Assembly (NCBI GenBank): GCA_029204225.1
Contig: CM055108.1
Location: 9,954,293 to 10,018,292 of the forward strand
Reading direction: 5' to 3'
Length of the DNA: 64,000 nt
DNA from: Diphasiastrum complanatum
Taxonomy: Eukaryota > Streptophyta > Lycopodiopsida > Lycopodiales > Lycopodiaceae
Part shown: positions 54,610 through 64,000 of the stretch, piece after piece
Layout of the letters: every line of letters begins with the position of its first letter
How positions within the stretch are numbered: the stretch's first letter is position 1
Made by a program: the position numbers and the translations under genes
The notes under the pieces: generated by a model
Databases searched by the model: none
Told to the model about the DNA's origin: nothing
Seen by the model: the letters and a program-made list of their open reading frames with translations, nothing else

Positions 54610-55020
54610 ATGTTTTCTGTCTCAGGTTTAGATAATGGCACTATAGGAAAACAAACTGGTCATGAGGATGTAGGCATTTTAGTGGCCTCTGGACATGCTG
54701 TTTTGAAGCCAAAGACTGGGCCCACTATCCCTCCATGGCCATTGAAAGGATATGTTGTCCTTGTACGTGGAGTGGGAGATAAAAACTTGCATGCTGTTAT
54801 AAGAGATGTCAGAGTACGATTGAAACAAGTTAAATTTGCATTTTTGTGTAGACTGGAGGACACCGAGTCATCAGAACGTTGGGGTGTTGAGGAGGAGGAA
54901 ACAATATGGAGGCAGTGGAATGTGATGGTCAGGACGATGGAATTTTGGATCCCAGTGAAGTGGTCCACTCTACCAATGTGTGGATCAGAAAACTTTCCTA
55001 TTGAATGGCTTGTTAAATAG
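54610..55020 (+). CDS. Hypothetical 136-residue frame after the kinase
   Basis: An ATG-started frame begins about 100 bases after the kinase stop on the same strand. It reads GHEDVGILVASGHAVLKP, TIPPWPLKGYVVLVRGVGD and ends in FPIEWLVK. I do not recognise a family. It may be a 3' UTR frame, a decayed transposon piece or a small gene. A CTGTCTCAG just before 54626 could serve as a splice acceptor. Confidence 0.3.
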   Translation: MFSVSGLDNGTIGKQTGHEDVGILVASGHAVLKPKTGPTIPPWPLKGYVVLVRGVGDKNLHAVIRDVRVRLKQVKFAFLCRLEDTESSERWGVEEEETIWRQWNVMVRTMEFWIPVKWSTLPMCGSENFPIEWLVK

Positions 55021-55973
55021 TTGTGTTTGTTTGTGGGGTCTTACTTGGTGATCATGTCCATTGTGAAGGTTTTTTTTCAACAGATAGATTAAGGAGAAAA
55101 TGCTCTTACAAGAATCTTCTTTGTCCAGAATGCAAGTATAGCAGAATATGAAAGTGGAAAGTCATTGTCTGTTTGACCAGTTGGAATTGTAGGATCAAGT
55201 TCAGTGTCAGCACATCCCCGAGTCTTATAAGATACACTTCCTAGTTCTGATTTGAAACTTTTATTGAAGTCAAAATGGCAAGTTATGAATACATCTTTTA
55301 TTTGGCTCTTATGTTATTTTTCCTAGAATGTAGTTCAAGCATGTATGTCCTTTGTAGCCCTTTCTAGTGTGTCTATTGATCCACTAATGAAAATAATCAA
55401 ATATATCATAACAAGAGTGCACGTAGTAAGCCTCCTAAGATGGCTAACATTGAGATAATATTTGTAGCAAGTGTACGTAAGCCTCCTAATATGGCTAACA
55501 TGTACTAGGTATCTGCCATTCAAAGGGGGGCTAACCTGTTGTAGCACCCCTGAGCCACAAGAGCGGCGAGGGTGGCTACAGCAAGTAGCCCACCGTTGGA
55601 TGGTGAATACCATACGTAGCAGTTGCAGATCTACGGTGGAGATTAAAAACATTTTAGAAGATGATATTTGTAGCAAGTGTATGTAAGCTTTCGAGGTGGG
55701 TGCCTTGGAGATTATATGAAACTATTATGCAAATGTTATTGGCTCCTTAATGAGACTAGATGACTCTTATGATAACACATTGATTATTGCAATATGGAAT
55801 CAAGAACATATCACACAAAGGAATTAAGCAACATAAACTTAAGCATACGATTACAAAACAAGGTGTTTTTGCCCCCATCTTCTATTCACTAAATAAAACA
55901 AAAAATGTATCAAGAAAGTCACTATGCTTATGCCAACAAACCATTGAGTGTATTTTAACCCTAAATCTCCTTA

Positions 55974-55975
<2 letters not shown>
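55021..55975. other. Spacer with short direct repeats
   Basis: ATATTTGTAGCAAGTGTA occurs at about 55458 and 55663, each followed by a CGTAAGC or TGTAAGC word. AAGCCTCCTAA followed by ATGGCTAACAT occurs at about 55430 and 55480. No gene is seen. Confidence 0.5.

Positions 55976-55977
<2 letters not shown>

Positions 55978-56037
<60 letters not shown>
55978..56037. repeat. (CT)n microsatellite
   Basis: About 58 bases of uninterrupted CT. Predicted frames here are Leu-Ser or Arg-Glu repeats and are not genes. Confidence 0.97.
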
Positions 56038-56043
<6 letters not shown>

Positions 56044-56510
56044 ATAAAGATAGCAATAACAAGCAAATCCAACAAACATTAAGATAGCAATAAATATGAG
56101 AGAGATGGAAGAGAAAGAGAAGCAAGGGCATTCAATGCCAAAATATTGACTTTTTAATATGGATCTATGATCTTCTTTTGGAAATTAATTTTTAAGACTC
56201 AACTTAAGATGACCTCACTAAATATCACTCAACACATCTCAACATCAATTTGCTTTCCAAAAGATAAAATATCTCTAAGATGCTATACTAAGTAAACTCT
56301 CATCCAATATAGTCATGCGACTTTTTTGTCTTCCCGAATATTGCAAAAAGTAAATCAAATGAATCAAATCATGAAGAAGAGCACTAAGAATAATGAATAC
56401 ATCGGTTTCATTAGCTCTACAATGGAGACAATAAAATAGTCCCAAAAGAAGTAAAATCATAAAATTAAAGTGGACAGATACCTTTGAAGGTCTTGGTATA
56501 ATTTAAGATA

Positions 56511-56660
56511 TCTATATATGCTAAAACTATTTGGGTTTCCCGGCAGCTCGCTGTCCGGTCACGCTGTGACGGGCTGTCCGGTCACGCTGTGACGGGCACC
56601 GTGACGGGCAGACCTTTTTTTTTAATTTTTTTTTTAATGGCTCTGGGCGGGCGGGCGGGC
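56511..56660. repeat. GC-rich short repeats after TCTATATAT word
   Basis: TCTATATATGCTAAAACT at 56511 is followed by two perfect 23-bp units (56551-56573 and 56574-56596), each starting CTGTCCGGTCACGCTGTGAC and ending GGG. Each includes the palindrome-like GTCACGCTGTGAC. A third partial unit CACCGTGACGGGCAG follows. A (GGGC)4 run lies at 56645-56660, and long T runs flank it. The GC content contrasts with the AT-rich surroundings. Confidence 0.7.
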
Positions 56661-59600
56661 AAATGTACTATTACATTTTTTTTTTTTCTTCTTTCTCCTC
56701 AACGATTATCATCCAACAACGAAGCCGATCTCTGACCAGGAGCGCCAATCGTTTGCAAGCATGGCAGCAGGACTAGAATCTAGCAGTAGCATCAGTAGCA
56801 CAGTGGATTTGTCAGGCACTGGTTGGTGGAACACAAGCTCCGAGCCGTTGGTATTACTTCATCTTGAGTCTTGTGCTTTTACGCATACCAACATCTAATA
56901 GCTCTCTTTCCTTGCAGTAATTGATGTATTTTGGCATTAGATTAAGAAGAATCAGGTTTCAATCTTACACATAATAATATGAAAGAGCTCTCTGCCCTTG
57001 AATTGATTGTTGCATGTCGGCAATAGAACAGGAATCAAGCCTATTAAGAAGCTCTCTTGTGTCGCTTTCATCGCTGGACTTGGGCAATGGAATTTGTTGA
57101 TGGCATTGGTATAAATTTTACAATACACTTATTAGCTTTTGGTTTCTTACAATAGTTGATTTTTTTTGGCAGAGGAAGCAAAGAATCAGGGGCAGTGCCT
57201 TAAAATTGCCGATCAGATCAGTGCCACAAAATTCAACCCTTATGAAAAGGTTACGAATGGTGCAAATTTGTTAACAAGCTGCTATAGGTCATGTTCTGAT
57301 GAGGATGTATATATGTATATATATTTTTAAGGTCAAAATATGGAAGAAGCTTATCTACTTGCCATGCTTCGCGTCATCGTCTAACTAATTACCATACGAC
57401 AATCTTTGGTCGATTGCAAAGTGTCTTGTTGGTCTCTTTTGCTTCTCGATTGAGAACTACGACTGTCAGTACCTACTGTCAGAGTCTCTTTCGCTCTACG
57501 TCGCACGCCCCCTCGTGCGCACACAAACCGACGGGCACACTTCGCTTCTATATATTAAAACTTTAGTGTTCCCATGCCGCTCAAGTTAATTAATTTGTAT
57601 AGTACTAGCCATCAATCCTAAATCTATGAACCAAGCTCATAGACTATCTGATAAGAATACCAAAATTTCTCTTCACCCAATTCTCTTAGTTCCGGAGAAT
57701 CGATAATTCTATTCTCCACTGTAGGTTTCACGTTGGTTACGCACTTTTAGGTCTAGCCGTTTTTCATGCAATTACCAAAAGAGTAGCCAAATGACAAAAA
57801 ATCCATTCACGTACATATGGTTCCCCTCACATGCAAAAACAAGCCAAGCCTATGCATGAACCAGTAAACCATCGTATAGCCATGCAATACCAAGAAAACA
57901 AGAATTGTGGTATTGTACCACAAAGGCCTTGCCATGTCGTAATAGCATGAATCCTAAACTTTTAGGATTTGTAAGGTGTTTTTTATATTGTTGTGATAAA
58001 TTTTTACATTTGAATGTTAGATGAGATCTTTAATATTTATTATAAGTTGTTTTTTAGAGAAAGACGTCGATTCCATTGTTATACTTGTTGGCTTTTTCAA
58101 ACAATGGCCCAAAGTTTGAATCAATTAAAATCCTAATTAAAAAGGATAAATATGCTATATGACTTTGTATAATAATTTTAGTCTTGTTGAAAAAAATATT
58201 TTGAGCATTTTGGCCCATGAGTTGTTGAAGAGCCTAGATAAATTATTTTGTGTAAATAGTGTATATCATGTTTTTGAAATATGTGAATTAATGTTTTAAG
58301 AAATTGATAACATTTGTAATTTTTATTAGTTTATGTAACATGGGTTTATGTTTTGATTGATTCCAGTCACTACCAATGTTTCTTCAACCTAAAATTTCGA
58401 TCCAATTGTCAGTAGGTTTATTCTTTGTGTGATAGACAACGAGATTAACTACGGCAAAAAGATCTCTAATTGCAACACAATCAAAAACTTGCAAATCTGT
58501 ATATTTGCGAAGATGATCATTGTCTTCATTCAAACCTATAGAACAATTTTACCACAAGTAATGAAGATTGACAAGCGCAATCTTTATTTTGAATAATCAC
58601 GTTTTAACATTCATAATTACAAAAGTTCATATTAATCACGATTGCGTTGTACAATATTTTCGTATTTAAGAATATTAAAAATCAATATTCACTTGGCATA
58701 GATTAAACGGAACACTGAAGTTTCTAAGTTTAACTTTTCTTACACGACCACTAATTTCAAGTATAGCTATTAGAATGAGGCCAAAGTGCTTTCTTCTTTC
58801 ATGTGAGAATAGCATCAACGTTAAGGTCCTCTGGCAAGCTACTCACAATTTCTAGGATCTATATAAGCTATGCACACCAAAAACCGAAGACCAACATATG
58901 CCAAGAGCTTTTTCCAACCCTGCTTCTGCATGCGTAAACAGTACAGAAAACTGTCAACAAGAATGCAAATATTGTAAAAAAACTTCTCTAAGTTTCTTGA
59001 TAACCATAACTAGATAAATGCAATCCAAAGGAGAGCATATTCAAGACCATGAATTGTCTTTTTGGTTAATTGAAGGTGAATTCAGGGCTGAAGAAGGTCC
59101 TTCCGTCATGCAAACTATCGGCCAACGAAATTTAGCAGTCTAGATTATGAGAAAATCATGGGGCCAAGAGTTTTCACAATACTTAAATGAGATTTACACT
59201 CTTTTACATCCTTCGTGTGCTACTACTTGATATTTCCCTTTACTTTGTTTAATGCATGATCTAGAGAATTTCATTGCATGATCTCTTTGTCTTTACGGTT
59301 CTTGTAGTTGCATGCACTTGCAAATGCTATGTCTGATTTAGTACGTAGTTGTTATGCTTAATTTTATATGGGTCTTGTTCTACGCTAATATCCTAGCTAA
59401 CTTCAGCACATGGGTCCTGGCATTGCACACAACAGGGTTACATGGGTGATCCAGATGGCATACTCGCTCATCTATCTACCAATAAAGCGGGTGTGAACAA
59501 AGGTTCATGGCAGTAATACTATATTATTAAGTAGTTCTTATATCTCCGTAAAAGTAATGAGTGGAGTTACAAGCGAATTCTAATTGAAAGAAGAAGAATC

Positions 59601-60540
59601 TGACATGTAGAACAAAAATCAAATCCATAAGAGCAATCATCATCAAATATTGAAGAGGAGAAATAACCTCATTATTCCATCTTCACGGCTGGAAAACATT
59701 TATTTTGGATTATAAACACATCCAAGAAACATAATTTGCCCTTTTATGTCTACACATAGCAGCACACCTTACATGAGAAAAAAACATTCGGATATGCAGC
59801 CTCGCTCTGACCAAGCATTCCTCGTTAGCTCTGAAAAGATGCGTTGAACATAATTATAAATCCGGACTCTGAAGAGTTGCGTTGAAGAGAATTGCAAATT
59901 TGGACGCTCAGAGAGCTCCGCCATTGTATCTAAAAATTTAGATTGTGCAGATTAGACTTCCTGAACTTCACTTCCAAATATTTAAACTCTCTCGCATAAC
60001 TGATTTTCAAAAAGCTGAAAGCTGTTGATATCTATTTGCTTTAAATTTAACACTAATCATGCACCAACGATGTGTTCCATACATTCCTTCCTATGCCACT
60101 CATTCCTCATGCAAACTACATGCTTTTTAGCTATTTTTCGCTTATGCAAACAATCAAGAACGATCATGCTATTCATGCCTTCCTTAATTGCAAATCATTT
60201 CTACTTTTTCCCATGCATACTTGTTATTTCAGGCCTCTTCCCACAAAGGTGCAAACCTTGAATGCTAAGTCCACACAACCATTTAGCCTTCAATGTTGAC
60301 TTTTCTTGAAACTCCATTGACCAACCTCACCGCATAGCATTGCCAAAAACTTTCTTTTCCAAAAAGACCCATGCAAAGTCTTTATAGCCAAAGGGAAGAC
60401 AAGGAATAGTGGCAAGCCACAAGGGCCTGTCTTTGTGAAGGTACATAGTTTTGTACTGGGAGCTAGTAAACGAAAATAGTCTAGGGAAGGCAAGTACATT
60501 TTTTAGTATTTGGAGGTGGTAAACAAAAATTGGCGACTAA
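56661..60540. other. AT-rich region, no gene seen
   Basis: No coding pattern on either strand over about 3.9 kb. At 57547 the word TCTATATATTAAAACT resembles the 5' terminus of many plant Helitrons. 57480-57545 is locally GC-rich with GCACGCCCCCTCGTGC, an imperfect hairpin. Short frames near 60025-60499 have no recognisable family. Confidence 0.4.
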
Positions 60541-60544
60541 TAAT

Positions 60545-63000
60545 GGATCGAAGGCATTGGTCAGCAAAATTAAATATGTGTTTGCCTATTAAAGATTCAT
60601 CGAACACTAATCTAGTTGTCAATTATTGAAGTTTATCACCAGATAGTGATGTCAAGTGGTTTGTGTTTATAGGTATATGTAAAGCTGAATGGATGATGGT
60701 TCCACCAATGTTGTATGCAGCCTTGCCGATATATGCTAGCAGTAGACTTTTTGGCAAATCAATATCTGTTGAATAGTATTTGTAATAGTGTCGTAATAAA
60801 CCTTGAACTAAAATAAGCATTGTAAATATTTTACCTGTGCCTGCACCACCTGTCAAAAATAAGTTGAGGCGTTTGTCTAGGAATGTTCATTTTAAATACA
60901 TAATATCATCGAAAATTAGGCGTTGTTTTGTAGTTAAATTCCTGATATGCTCAAAGTACGATTGTTGATCCATTAGTTTATGTAATGGCGCTAGATTTTC
61001 TTGGAGGTTATGTGGGGCATTCGATTTTTGAATGAAACGGATGTCAAGTTGGATGTTGTAGTTATATTGTTATTCATGATGTTGATTTATATTGGAAATG
61101 AATTTTTTGATGTATTGCTTGTATTAGAATGGGGTGATGATACAAGCATAGTGCATGGATTTGGGAACTCGTAATTAAATTTCTTGGAATTCGTTTGAAT
61201 GGTATTATAATGTAAATTGTATGCGGCTTTGAAAGTTATGTAATGTTCAGTAATGTTATTTTCAGATTCTGTAGATGGCTTGTATAGGAGTAGTTCTTCG
61301 CGATAAAAGTTTTTAGGATCTTTATGTTGATTATAGTGTACGAATTTTATTACTTGTGGGGTTCTACGTTTACGAATGCCATAGTTTGTTATACGATAGC
61401 ATGAAATATATTCTGCCAAACATAAATGCATGGGTATTTGGTCGTGCAAGGTATTTTTCAATTTTGGTTTTGTAGTGTATGTCTGTGGAATTCGGTTCCA
61501 AGTTTTGTAACTCGGTTTTGTGTTTTAAAACAAATGCCCGCGTATGTTCAGGGTATGTATCTATAAAAGTAGTAGTTCGTGTTGAACTATTTAGAGGAAG
61601 TGCAAGTACAATCAATGCAACAAATTGAGCACTCATTTGTTGTGTATTTAAAAGAGCATTGCTCATGTGTTTCAATCGTGTGAGAGTGTCGTCATTATTT
61701 CGTATGCTTGTTTGTAATGCATTTTTAAGGGTTTTGGAGATGCCACTTTAAGTCTTTGTCAAATATGACATGCAGTAACTTGCAGCTACATATGGATCAA
61801 GAATGTATTGAATATCTATATTTGCAATCCACAATGCACTAATACGAGGATTGAAAATGTTAGTATAAATGTCTTGGGGTGCTCGATGCAAAAAAATTGT
61901 TTGTTTTTTAATTGTACTACGTAGTGCTTGAATATAAATATGAATTGATAATTGCAATGAACTTAACCATATACTGAATGTTTCTTGACATGTTGTATCA
62001 ATTTGTAATATTTTATCCTGTATATTGTTAGGTATTTGTTGATAATATTTTCTTGATTGACTACCACAGTTTTCTAAAGGAGTAAGAATCATCGTATATA
62101 GCATTGGTGGCCGTGGATAGAAAAATCTACAATGTGTTGAGTTTTTTTGTTTTTAACATATCTGTTTATGGTTATGAGTTTGAATGTCCATGTTAGTTCT
62201 AGGTAATTTAGTTCGGTCACAGGAAATGAAATTGTCAATGAAGTTAATAATATCTTCGGTTTGTGTAATATTATAAAGCGGAGCATTTTGTATCCATAGT
62301 ACACCATGGTCATGTTGGCTACCACCATGTTGGAATTCTGTAACAAAAAAATAATCATTTAATTTTCCAATTATTGTATTGTTTTTGGAAAGTAATGTTT
62401 TTAAAGTGTTTAATTTGTAATTGTAGTACCTTGCGCAGGTGGTTGTTCTAATTAGATTCCGTAGATATGCATTATGGGTACGATAAATACAAACAGGCTC
62501 AGTATTTGGGTGAAAGTATTCCAAGCATTCTATTAGGGGATCCCATTTGATTTTCGCAAAAGAAAGTGTGATGAAAAATGTTGGTGGCGCTAATTGACAC
62601 ATCATGGCAAAAACAATTTTTCGTAGTTCGTGTTTATAATCTGGAGATGTTTGTATGTGTTCAAAATCTTTATAACCGATATTTGATCGTAGTAGTTGTT
62701 CTATGTTTGTATCTTTTAATACATCACTTGATGTTATTGTTCGGTGTTGTGGTTTTCCTTTTCGTAACCATATCCATATTGAATTAAGAACTTGGCAAAT
62801 TTGGAGTGGCAACGATATTTTGGTAATGCGATATCCACACTGGATTTATGTGTACATTTATTGTAGAATATAGTGGTGTATGTTGTAGATCAAGTATTGC
62901 ATTCATTAGTTTTAAAGGTCCAATTGTATGTAGAAGTGTGATTTCGTGGACTATGAAATAACATGCATTCGTTTGTTTTGCAAGGATAAATTTGTGGTGG
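60545..63000 (-). mobile_element. Helitron (Helentron-like) Rep-helicase remnant
   Basis: Read on the minus strand. The Rep region (62153-62812) has PPTFFITLSFAKIKWDPLIE and VTEFQHGGSQHDHGVLW at about 62290-62345, with the HxH pair of the rolling-circle nuclease. A frameshift leads to RFFYPRPPM (near 62105), then the 61748-62104 frame with FLHRAPQDIYTN, a NPRISALW word and IDIQYILDPYVAASYCMSYL. Next comes 61370-61675 (QQMSAQFVALIVLALPLN) and then YGIRKRRTPQVIKFVHYN. The Pif1-type helicase starts at 60623-60856 with Walker A GGAGTGK and AYIGKAAYNIGGTIIHSALH. It continues to IGKHIFNFADQCLRSI at about 60550, then is lost. Helicase motifs III-VI are missing. Several frameshifts inactivate it. Confidence 0.85.
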
Positions 63001-64000
63001 ATCTGTAAGGACAAGTAATATAGTTATGCGTACATGGTTTTAATTTATGCATACAGAATAATTAGTAATGTTATGAGATGTTAGATTATATTGTTGTATA
63101 CAAATTTCGTATGTCAATAGTTTTGCTAACCAAAATAGACAAAATAAATTGTAATATATACATGTCGGAGTTATATTTAGTATGTTATCAAAAACATATT
63201 TCTATTGAGAATATTTCTATGCAGTGTTGTAAAAGTTTTATTTGAAAAGAAATTGTTCTCCCACCAAACTGCGTCTGTATCAGCCGTATTTATGAAATTC
63301 GTAAAAAGTTCTATAATAAGTTGTCTTAATTCATGTGGTTGCATTTGGAAATTAGTAAGAAATGCAAATATGACAAAAATATCTATGTTTTCTGGAAGAT
63401 GTTTTATAAATTCGAATTGTGTATTTAAGTTTTTCACTGATTTAACATCCATGTTGAAAAGGAAGAAGATTGAAAATTCAGAAACAGGTGTATGGGGATA
63501 CCAGCAACAGCACCTGCAAATGAACACGAATGGAACTTAGGAACTACAAGTTCGGATCACTATTTTATGACTTCCAAAAGCAGTGTAAAATAGAATGAAA
63601 GTATGGACATAATGTATGTTTTCCGAATTGGTTTGTACGTACGCATTTGTAACTTAATATCTACAAGACAAACAAACATGCATGATAATTATAAAGCAGT
63701 ACAACACCTGACAACATAAAGGCTTCAAGTTTTTTTAGGGCATTTATGAAATACTGCTATTGTGTTATAAAGTTAACTGAAAATCTTAAAAGTAGACTTC
63801 ATTTATTTATAAATTTTATTTCGTAAATAGAATTAATGTACTTCAATGTTTGTTTTTTGAAGTTGCTAGGATCATAATGGTTGTAGACTATTAACACAAC
63901 TACACATAATTACATGGCTGTAGATTTCTAATGTATTTATCATTACATGAAAGCAACACATTATGCTATTAGTTTTCAATTTCGGAAACTATAGAAAAGC
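63001..64000. other. AT-rich left flank of Helitron Rep
   Basis: A minus frame at 63177-63527 (116 codons, reading ENIDIFVIFAFLTNFQM) lies upstream of Rep and could be part of its N-terminus, but no motif is recognised. Just before Rep, one frame carries a Cys-patterned stretch (CKTNEC) near 62960. From 63540 on I see nothing. Confidence 0.35.

Noticed and set aside
55787-56079. Frames reading Leu-Ser or Arg-Glu repeats
   Set aside because: They are translations of the (CT)n tract.
1-64000. CRISPR array, prophage or bacterial operon
   Set aside because: There is no regular spacer-repeat array. Genes have GT-AG introns and plant gene families, and the repeats are eukaryotic microsatellites and LTRs.

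Overview
The window reads as nuclear DNA of a land plant with a large, transposon-rich genome. Two intron-containing host genes can be assembled with consistent splice sites and reading phase. They are a KIN-14-type (C-terminal-motor clade) kinesin at 11839-22205 (+) and a G-type lectin (SD2-5-like) receptor kinase at 49735-54508 (+). Almost everything else is decayed transposon: Ty1/copia and Ty3/gypsy retrotransposon pieces, two Helitron helicase/Rep remnants, tandem duplications and microsatellites. The plant lineage cannot be fixed from sequence alone. Long TE-filled introns would suit a fern, a gymnosperm or another large-genome plant, and I lean weakly to a fern.

Layout. 1-7.1 kb: a minus-strand copia integrase tail abuts a plus-strand copia integrase-RT fragment. 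Two minus-strand copia derivatives lacking integrase follow around one candidate LTR, then a cluster of GCCACGCGTGGC palindromes and a plus-strand Helitron/Pif1 helicase tail. 7.8-11.8 kb: minisatellite, (TA)n and (CT)n repeats, then kinesin upstream sequence with a diverged tandem duplication. 11.8-22.2 kb: the kinesin gene. Its ten exons join in phase to 573 codons plus stop. The seventh intron is about 7.0 kb and carries a very small TRIM-like LTR element, copia gag pieces, a minus-strand LTR/PBS, a gypsy RT-RNase H and a scrap of copia RT.

22.2-33.3 kb: an 82-bp tandem repeat, a decayed copia protease-integrase region, then a copia element with both LTRs recognisable (26859 to about 32190). 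It has a 658-bp tandem duplication inside its integrase and a novel open frame where RT should be. A gypsy integrase fragment follows. 33.3-47.6 kb: diverged repeats, gypsy RT and RNase H fragments, a C-rich 3-kb block of unknown nature, a copia RT scrap, and a nearly complete minus-strand gypsy gag-pol without integrase. 49.2-55 kb: the lectin receptor kinase, preceded by a 125-bp tandem duplication in its presumed promoter. 55-64 kb: AT-rich spacer, a CT microsatellite, a GC-rich short repeat, and a frameshifted minus-strand Helitron Rep-helicase whose motifs look more like the Helentron/animal-fungal type than canonical plant Helitrons.

The two host genes have no evident joint function. 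One is a microtubule motor and the other a plasma-membrane receptor kinase. The transposon fragments are mostly inactive by stops, frameshifts and deletions. The observations most worth checking are the TRIM with a 51-bp interior, the copia element with RT replaced by unknown sequence, the Helentron-like Rep, and the tandem duplications upstream of both genes.
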